A stretch of 11,362 nt of DNA from Rhizobiaceae bacterium (lineage in GTDB: Bacteria; Pseudomonadota; Alphaproteobacteria; Rhizobiales; Rhizobiaceae), in NCBI GenBank assembly GCA_016793565.1, contig JAEUMA010000451.1, forward strand, positions 1 through 11,362, written 5' to 3'. Shown piece after piece: positions 6,966 through 11,362 of the stretch (position 1 is the first letter of the stretch; the number at the start of each line of letters is the position of its first letter). The position numbers were made by a program, and so were the translations under genes. The notes beneath the pieces are model-generated. The model searched no databases. It was not told the DNA's origin and saw nothing but the letters and a program-made list of their open reading frames with translations.

Positions 6966-8084
6966 ATGCCGAAACCCGAAGGGGTGCAGGAAAAGCGCAT
7001 CGCGGTCGAAGCGCGGGGCATCACCAAGATATTCGGTGCCGGGGAAAATGCACTTCGCGCGCTGGACAACGTCTCCGTCTCCATCCGTCAGAACGAGTTC
7101 TTCACCCTTCTTGGCCCCTCCGGTTGCGGCAAGACCACGCTGCTGCGGCTAATCGCCGGCTTCGAGTATCCCAGCGAAGGCGCGATCCTGCTGGACGGCA
7201 CGGACATCGCCACCCTGCCGCCGTTCAAGAGGCCGGTGAACACCGTATTCCAGAGCTATGCTCTGTTTCCGCATCTGACCGTGGCGCAGAACATCGCCTT
7301 CGGCCTTGAGATGCTGGGCAAGCCGAGGGCGGAAATCAACGCCCGCGTCGCGCAGATGCTGAAGCTGGTGCAGATGGAGGAGCTCGGCCAGCGCCGGACC
7401 GACCAGATTTCCGGCGGCCAGGCGCAGCGCGTCGCGCTGGCGCGGGCGCTGGCTCCGTCGCCCAAGGTGCTGCTGTTGGACGAGCCGCTGTCGGCGCTGG
7501 ACTACAAGCTGCGCAAGGAGATGCAGATCGAGCTGAAGCGCATGCAGCACGAAACCGGCATCACCTTCATCTTCGTCACGCACGACCAGGAAGAAGCGCT
7601 GACGATGTCGGATCGCATCGCCGTGATGTCGAAAGGCAAGATCCTGCAGATCGGCGGGCCCCGCGACATCTATGAGCGGCCCTCCGACCGCTTCGTCGCC
7701 AACTTCATCGGCGAAACCAATTTTATCGACGCCGAGATCGACGGAGCGACCGGGGGGGCCGCAGCCGTCATTGCCCGGCTGCCGGGTGGTGCGCAAATCG
7801 CCGCAGGCGTTCCCGACGGCATGGTTCCGCGCGGTAGGGTCGCCATCGTGGTGCGGCCCGAGCATGCCGTGCTGGCGCGCCCCGACGAAGGAGGACAGCT
7901 CCGCGGCACGGTGGAAAACGTCGTCTATTCGGGCACCGACACGCATTTCCACGTTCGGTTGGACGGCGGCAACCCATTCGTGGTGCGCAGCCAGAACCGG
8001 CGCGGCACCGAAGCGGCCTTCGCGGCAGGCGATCCGGTCGCTGTGCGCATTCAGGACGGCGCGGCGCAAGTGTTGAGGGATTGA
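6966..8084 (+). CDS. ABC importer ATP-binding protein, polyamine-type (PotA-like)
   Basis: A 372-residue cytoplasmic ATPase that drives the importer encoded by the next three genes. Residues 11-245 are the nucleotide-binding domain: Walker A 'GPSGCGKT' (50-57), Q-loop Gln96, signature 'ISGGQAQR' (148-155), Walker B 'VLLLDEP' with Glu173, D-loop 'SALD', and switch His206. Residues about 287-365 form a TOBE_2 domain ('IVVRPEHAVL', 'VVYSGTDTHFHV'), typical of the PotA/FbpC/CysA group. The signature has Ile and Gln-Ala-Gln where Leu and Gln-Gln-Gln are commoner; this should not impair activity. ATG 6966 gives an N-terminus of normal length; it has only a weak site (AGAG at 6957-6960). An open extension to 6873 runs into the control region and is unlikely. 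First gene of the operon. Spermidine/putrescine import is the usual label, but the family also carries opines and other amines. Confidence 0.95.
   Translation: MPKPEGVQEKRIAVEARGITKIFGAGENALRALDNVSVSIRQNEFFTLLGPSGCGKTTLLRLIAGFEYPSEGAILLDGTDIATLPPFKRPVNTVFQSYALFPHLTVAQNIAFGLEMLGKPRAEINARVAQMLKLVQMEELGQRRTDQISGGQAQRVALARALAPSPKVLLLDEPLSALDYKLRKEMQIELKRMQHETGITFIFVTHDQEEALTMSDRIAVMSKGKILQIGGPRDIYERPSDRFVANFIGETNFIDAEIDGATGGAAAVIARLPGGAQIAAGVPDGMVPRGRVAIVVRPEHAVLARPDEGGQLRGTVENVVYSGTDTHFHVRLDGGNPFVVRSQNRRGTEAAFAAGDPVAVRIQDGAAQVLRD
8075..8080 (+). promoter_or_regulatory. Ribosome binding site selecting ATG 8087
   Basis: GAGGGA sits inside the end of the ATPase gene, six bases before ATG 8087. It abuts the in-frame TTG at 8081, leaving no room for initiation there, so ATG 8087 is the better start for the first permease. 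Confidence 0.6.
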
Positions 8085-8086
8085 CC

Positions 8087-9010
8087 ATGGCGACGGCGCG
8101 CGAAGTGTCGGACAGGGCAGCCCGGCGCGACGTTCGCGACCGCTGGCTGCTGTCGGCGCCGGCGCTGATCGTCATCTTCTTCGCCGCCATAGGCCCGCTG
8201 TTCGTGATGCTCGCCTATTCCTTCATGGCCAAAGGCGACTACGGCGACGTCAAGTTCGGGCAGTTCTCGCTCGACGGCTGGTTCTCGGTGTTCCTCCAGC
8301 GCGACATCTTCGACGACACGATCACGCTTGCCGACGCCCATCTCAGCATCTTCTGGCGCTCGGTGCGGCTGTCGGTCATCACCACGGTGCTCACGATCGC
8401 CCTGGGCTTCCCGACCGCCTATTTCATCGCCACCAGGCCGCGCCACACGCGCGAAATCTGGGTCTTCCTGGTCACCATCCCGTTCTGGACCAACCTGCTG
8501 ATCCGCACCTTCGCCATGCAGGAGGTGATCCGCAACGAGGGCATCCTCAACACGCTGCTGATCCGGCTGGGCATCATCGCGCAGCCACTGCAGATCATGT
8601 ACACCGACGCAGCCATCCTGTTCGGAATGGTCTATGTCTATCTGCCGCTGATGGTTCTGCCGCTCTATGCAAGCATGGAAAAGCTCGACTTCCGGCTGGT
8701 CGAGGCAGGCTACGACCTCTACGCCGGGCGGTTGCAGGTGCTGCGGCGCGTGATCTTTCCGCTCGTCAAGCCAGGTGTCATCGCAGGCTCGATCCTGGTG
8801 TTCATTCCCTCGCTGGGCGCCTATGTCATTCCGCGCGTGCTGGGCGGCGGCAAGAACATGATGCTCGGCAATCTGATCGAGATGCAGTTCGGGGCCGGTC
8901 GCAACTGGCCGCTGGGGGCAGCGATCTCGATCACCCTGATGGCGATCGTCATGGTCGCCCTGCTCTTCTACGTACGCAACACGGCGCGCTCCGGTGCCGG
9001 CCATGGGTAG
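8087..9010 (+). CDS. ABC importer permease 1, polyamine-type (PotB-like)
   Basis: A 307-residue inner-membrane permease forming half of the translocation channel. Hydrophobic segments lie at about 20-46, 91-115, 124-145, 173-197, 229-250 and 276-296, giving the six helices expected for PotB. The cytoplasmic coupling loop that docks on the ATPase is clear: 'EAGYDLYAG' followed by 'RVIFPLVKPG' (about 206-230), the EAA motif of binding-protein-dependent permeases. A long periplasmic loop between helices 1 and 2 (about 47-90) is usual for this subfamily. The start is two bases after the ATPase stop and is served by a GAGGGA at 8075-8080. The 3' end overlaps the second permease by eight bases. Substrate cannot be read from the permease. 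Confidence 0.95.
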   Translation: MATAREVSDRAARRDVRDRWLLSAPALIVIFFAAIGPLFVMLAYSFMAKGDYGDVKFGQFSLDGWFSVFLQRDIFDDTITLADAHLSIFWRSVRLSVITTVLTIALGFPTAYFIATRPRHTREIWVFLVTIPFWTNLLIRTFAMQEVIRNEGILNTLLIRLGIIAQPLQIMYTDAAILFGMVYVYLPLMVLPLYASMEKLDFRLVEAGYDLYAGRLQVLRRVIFPLVKPGVIAGSILVFIPSLGAYVIPRVLGGGKNMMLGNLIEMQFGAGRNWPLGAAISITLMAIVMVALLFYVRNTARSGAGHG

Positions 9011-9806
9011 CAAATACTTCGACATTCGCACCCTGCCGGGCTTCGCCTTCGTGGCGATGGTGACGTTCTTCCTGCTCTATCTGCCGATCGCTGCGCTGGT
9101 GGCCTATGCGTTCAACGCGGGCAGCTCGATCTCGGACTGGGAAGGGTTCTCGTTCCGCTGGTTCGCGTCGGCGTGGCAGAACACAGCCGTGCAGGACGCT
9201 GCGATGCGGTCGCTGGTCATCGCGGTCGTCGCGTCGACCATCGCCACGGCGGCGGCGACGACGGCGGCCCTGGCGACGACCCGCACCAATGCCTATCGCG
9301 GCCTGACCTTCAAATACGCCTTTATCAACACGCCGCTCATGGTGCCCGAGATCGTCACGGCCGTCGCGCTGCTGATCGTCTTCTCGCGCGTGAAAATCTG
9401 GACGGGCTATTCCGGCCTGGGCTATCTGATCGCCGCTCACACCGCCTTCTGCATTCCCTTCGCCTATCTGCCGATCCGGGCGCGGCTGGAGAGCATGGAC
9501 AGCAGCCTCGAGCGCGCCGCGCAGGACCTGTACGCCACGCCTTGGATGACGTTCCGGCGGGTGACGATGCCGCTGCTGCGACCCGGTATCATCGCCGGCT
9601 TCATGCTCGCCTTCGTCATTTCGCTCGACGACGTGGTGATCACCGAATTCGTCAAGTCTGGCGGGCAGGACACCCTGCCGACCTACATGCTCGGGCAGCT
9701 GAGGCGCGAGACTACGCCGGAGGTCAATGCCATCGCTACCGTGTTCCTGGCCCTATCGGTGCTGCTGGTCACGGCGTTCTTCTTCATCAACCGCCGCAAG
9801 GCGTGA
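9003..9806 (+). CDS. ABC importer permease 2, polyamine-type (PotC-like)
   Basis: A 267-residue inner-membrane permease that pairs with the preceding one. Six hydrophobic segments are visible (about 13-37, 69-92, 107-129, 136-156, 193-213 and 243-262). The EAA coupling loop is at about 170-196 ('ERAAQDLYATP', then 'RVTMPLLRPGI'), followed by the conserved 'SLDDVVITEFV' typical of PotC. ATG 9003 overlaps the end of the upstream gene by eight bases (ATGGGTAG). No clear Shine-Dalgarno sequence precedes it, so translation probably depends on coupling to the upstream permease. An in-frame GTG at 8994 would add three residues only. Length and motifs are normal. Confidence 0.95.
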   Translation: MGSKYFDIRTLPGFAFVAMVTFFLLYLPIAALVAYAFNAGSSISDWEGFSFRWFASAWQNTAVQDAAMRSLVIAVVASTIATAAATTAALATTRTNAYRGLTFKYAFINTPLMVPEIVTAVALLIVFSRVKIWTGYSGLGYLIAAHTAFCIPFAYLPIRARLESMDSSLERAAQDLYATPWMTFRRVTMPLLRPGIIAGFMLAFVISLDDVVITEFVKSGGQDTLPTYMLGQLRRETTPEVNAIATVFLALSVLLVTAFFFINRRKA

Positions 9807-9822
9807 GTTTCAACGAGCCTGT

Positions 9823-9826
9823 GGAG
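9823..9826 (+). promoter_or_regulatory. Ribosome binding site of the binding protein gene
   Basis: GGAG stands six bases before ATG 9833 in the 26-base gap after the second permease. The binding protein therefore has its own initiation signal, in keeping with its need for higher expression than the permeases. Confidence 0.6.
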
Positions 9827-9832
9827 AAAAGC

Positions 9833-10867
9833 ATGACCTGGAAAGTGAAGGCCGCGACGGCCGTAATCGCTATGATGGCGCTGGCCGGGCCGGCCGCGGC
9901 GGAGGGCGAACTCAACATCTACAACTGGGGCGACTACACCAGCCCGGAGCTGATCAAGAAGTTCGAGGACACCTACAAGGTCAAGGTTACGATCACCGAC
10001 TACGATTCCAACGACACCGCGCTGGCAAAGGTGCGGGCCGGCGGACACGGCTTCGACATCGTAGTGCCCTCGGCCAACTACGTGCCCATCTGGATCAAGG
10101 AAGGCCTGCTGCTGGAGGCACGACCGGATCAGATGGAGAACTTCAAGAATGTCGACGAACGCTGGGTGAACGTGCCCTGGGACGAAGGGCGCCACTACAC
10201 GGTTCCGTGGCAGTGGGGTCTGTCCGGTATCGGTGTGAACAGCAAGGTGTATGGCGGCGACATCAATACGTCGGCCATCTTCCTCGATCCGCCGGCCGAG
10301 CTGGTCGGCAAGATCAACGTCGAGCCCGAGATGACCGACGTTCTGTTCGCCACCATCAAATACTTCGGCGGCGAGTGGTGCACAGACGACAAGGAACTGC
10401 TCAAGAAGGTGCGCGACAAGCTGCTCGAAGCCAAGCCGAAGTGGCTTGCGATGGACTACAGCGTGACCGAGAAGCTGCCGGCCGGCGACTATTCGGCGGT
10501 TTACTACTGGAACGGCGCGATCATGCGCTCGCGTTTGAAGAATCCGGACATCAAGTTCGGCTATCCGAAGGAAGGCTATCCGCTATTCATGGACTCGGTC
10601 GCCATCCTCAAGGACGCGAAGAATGTCGACAACGCCAAGCTGTTCATGAACTTCATCATGGATCCAGAGAACGCGGCGCTGATTTCCAGCTTCGCGAAAT
10701 ACGCCAACGGCATAAAGGGTTCGCAGCAGTTCATGCCGGCCGACATGCAGACGGCGCCCGAACTGGTCATCCCGGCCGAGTTCGAGAAGGCGGGCCAGTT
10801 CCTGCTCGCCTGCCCGCCCGAGGTGGCCGACCTCTACGCCCGCATCTGGACCGATATCAGCAAGTGA
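9833..10867 (+). CDS. Periplasmic substrate-binding protein, polyamine-type (PotD/PotF-like)
   Basis: A 344-residue secreted binding protein that captures the substrate for the importer. The N-terminus is a signal peptide: positively charged start, hydrophobic core, and 'GPAAA' before Glu24, so cleavage after about residue 23. The mature start 'LNIYNWGDYTSPELI' is the hallmark of the PotD/PotF group; Trp32 and Tyr35 are in the aromatic ligand-binding positions. Further landmarks are 'GHGFDIVVPS' (71-80), 'VPWQWGLSGIGVN' (124-136), 'YYWNGAIM' (224-231) and 'LFMDSVAI' (251-258), where Asp254 corresponds to the acidic residue that binds the ligand amine and Phe252 stands where E. coli PotD has Trp. 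There are only two cysteines in the mature part (Cys183 and Cys327). The start has a GGAG six bases upstream. Ligand is probably a cationic amine, but the changed pocket means spermidine or putrescine should not be assumed. Confidence 0.93.
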   Translation: MTWKVKAATAVIAMMALAGPAAAEGELNIYNWGDYTSPELIKKFEDTYKVKVTITDYDSNDTALAKVRAGGHGFDIVVPSANYVPIWIKEGLLLEARPDQMENFKNVDERWVNVPWDEGRHYTVPWQWGLSGIGVNSKVYGGDINTSAIFLDPPAELVGKINVEPEMTDVLFATIKYFGGEWCTDDKELLKKVRDKLLEAKPKWLAMDYSVTEKLPAGDYSAVYYWNGAIMRSRLKNPDIKFGYPKEGYPLFMDSVAILKDAKNVDNAKLFMNFIMDPENAALISSFAKYANGIKGSQQFMPADMQTAPELVIPAEFEKAGQFLLACPPEVADLYARIWTDISK

Positions 10868-10874
10868 CGCTGGA

Positions 10875-10898
10875 GGCGGGGCCGGCAACGGCCCCGCC
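10875..10898 (+). promoter_or_regulatory. Perfect intercistronic RNA hairpin with GCAA tetraloop
   Basis: GGCGGGGCCG (10875-10884) and CGGCCCCGCC (10889-10898) pair perfectly over 10 bp around a GCAA loop, a stable GNRA tetraloop. It begins seven bases after the binding-protein stop and ends seven bases before ATG 10906. There is no T-run behind it, so it is not a standard intrinsic terminator. It may protect the upstream mRNA 3' end or control translation of the second amidase. GGAG at 10872-10875 touches its left foot. Confidence 0.65.
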
Positions 10899-10905
10899 CG
10901 ACCGC

Positions 10906-11362
10906 ATGTCCCAGAGCGCCGACCCGACCAGCTGGACCGCCCACGACCTGTCGGCGGCGATCGCCGCGCGAGAGATCTCCTGCGCGGAGGTGATGTGGGC
11001 GTTCCTGGATCGCATCGACGCCGTCAACCCTGCCATCAACGCGATCGTCGACCTGCGCGGCCGCGACCAGCTGATGGCGGAAGCGGTCGCTTCGGACGAC
11101 ACGCCCGCAAAGGGCTGGCTGCACGGCGTGCCCTTTGCGGTCAAGAACCTCGTCGAGACGGCCGGCATTCGCACCACTCACGGCTCGCCGCTGTTCGCCG
11201 CTCATGTTCCATCAGTGGACGACCTGCTCGCAGCCCGCATCCGCGCGGCAGGCGCGATCCTGATCGGCAAGACCAACACGCCGGAGTTCGGGCTTGGCTC
11301 GCACAGCTACAACCCGGTCCACGGCGTAACGCGCAACCCGTACGATATTGCAAGGAGCGCCG
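10906..11362 (+). CDS. Second amidase-signature hydrolase, N-terminal part (3' truncated)
   Basis: The frame runs off the window end; about 152 residues are visible from ATG 10906. The start 'WTAHDLSAAIAAREIS' and 'NPAINAIVDL' are typical of amidase-signature enzymes. Catalytic Lys80 lies in 'GVPFAVKNL', and 'GKTNTPEFGLGS' with 'GVTRNPYD' are the next conserved blocks. The window ends just before the expected GGSSGG and the Ser nucleophile, so the triad cannot be checked. Its sequence is clearly different from the amidase at 3700-5154, so this is not a recent duplicate. An in-frame GTG at 10864 overlaps the binding-protein stop as GTGA and is an alternative start that would add 14 residues, poor in conserved features, across the hairpin. 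Lying directly after the importer genes, it probably acts on the imported compound in the cytoplasm. Confidence 0.9.
   Translation, partial: MSQSADPTSWTAHDLSAAIAAREISCAEVMWAFLDRIDAVNPAINAIVDLRGRDQLMAEAVASDDTPAKGWLHGVPFAVKNLVETAGIRTTHGSPLFAAHVPSVDDLLAARIRAAGAILIGKTNTPEFGLGSHSYNPVHGVTRNPYDIARSA

Noticed and set aside
5584..7152. 522-residue open frame on the plus strand opposite the amidohydrolase
   Set aside because: It is antisense to a well-conserved hydrolase, crosses the control region and enters the ATPase gene in a wrong frame; the translation is His/Arg/Gln-rich with no domain.
9173..9832. Upstream extension of the binding-protein frame through the second permease gene
   Set aside because: It is an out-of-frame reading of the permease; the signal peptide beginning at ATG 9833 and its GGAG site define the real start.
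10875..10898. Intrinsic terminator after the binding-protein gene
   Set aside because: The stem is strong but no run of T follows, and a same-strand amidase begins seven bases later, so full termination here is unlikely.
3700..11362. The two amidases as a recent tandem duplication
   Set aside because: Their N-terminal regions share only family motifs (GVPF..K, R.RAAG, RNP) and differ elsewhere, so they belong to different branches of the family.

Overview
The window looks like a piece of an alphaproteobacterial chromosome, most likely Hyphomicrobiales (Rhizobiales), perhaps of the Mesorhizobium/Phyllobacteriaceae kind. I infer this from the high G+C content, the dense gene packing with overlapping stops and starts, the CHASE2-type cyclase, and the general look of the amidase and polyamine-type transporter proteins. 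No marker gene is present, so the genus is a guess. I see no rRNA, tRNA, insertion sequence, phage gene, CRISPR array or replication origin. Nearly all of the DNA is coding, and no stretch over 300 bases lacks a gene.

Layout. (1) Positions 2-1729 (+) hold the C-terminal part of an outer-membrane beta-barrel protein resembling the barrel of TonB-dependent receptors; its N-terminus lies upstream of the window. (2) Its stop codon overlaps the start of a CHASE2-domain class III nucleotide cyclase (1729-3684, +), an inner-membrane enzyme with a periplasmic sensor domain. (3) Fifteen bases later on the same strand is a complete amidase-signature hydrolase (3700-5154) that resembles the 6-aminohexanoate cyclic-dimer hydrolase (NylA) type. 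(4) Converging on it, with six bases between stop codons, is a YtcJ-type metal-dependent amidohydrolase (5161-6831, -). (5) A 134-bp divergent intergenic region (6832-6965) carries an 11-bp inverted repeat plus a 10-bp direct repeat. It probably serves both the amidohydrolase and (6) a rightward operon encoding a polyamine/opine/amine-type (PotABCD-like) ABC importer: ATPase (6966-8084), two permeases (8087-9010, 9003-9806) and a periplasmic binding protein (9833-10867). (7) The operon continues into a second amidase, cut off by the window end (10864 or 10906 to 11362), with a perfect 10-bp GNRA-tetraloop hairpin at the junction.

How the genes may work together. Transporter genes of the PotABCD type take up cationic or amino-containing small molecules. 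Two different amidases and one Amidohydro_3 enzyme beside them suggest a module that imports an amide- or N-acyl-containing amine and hydrolyses it in the cytoplasm. The barrel/cyclase pair is a separate signalling unit that could couple an outer-membrane or periplasmic cue to cAMP production; whether it controls the catabolic genes is unknown. The family calls are firm; the substrate and the functional link between the two halves are inference.
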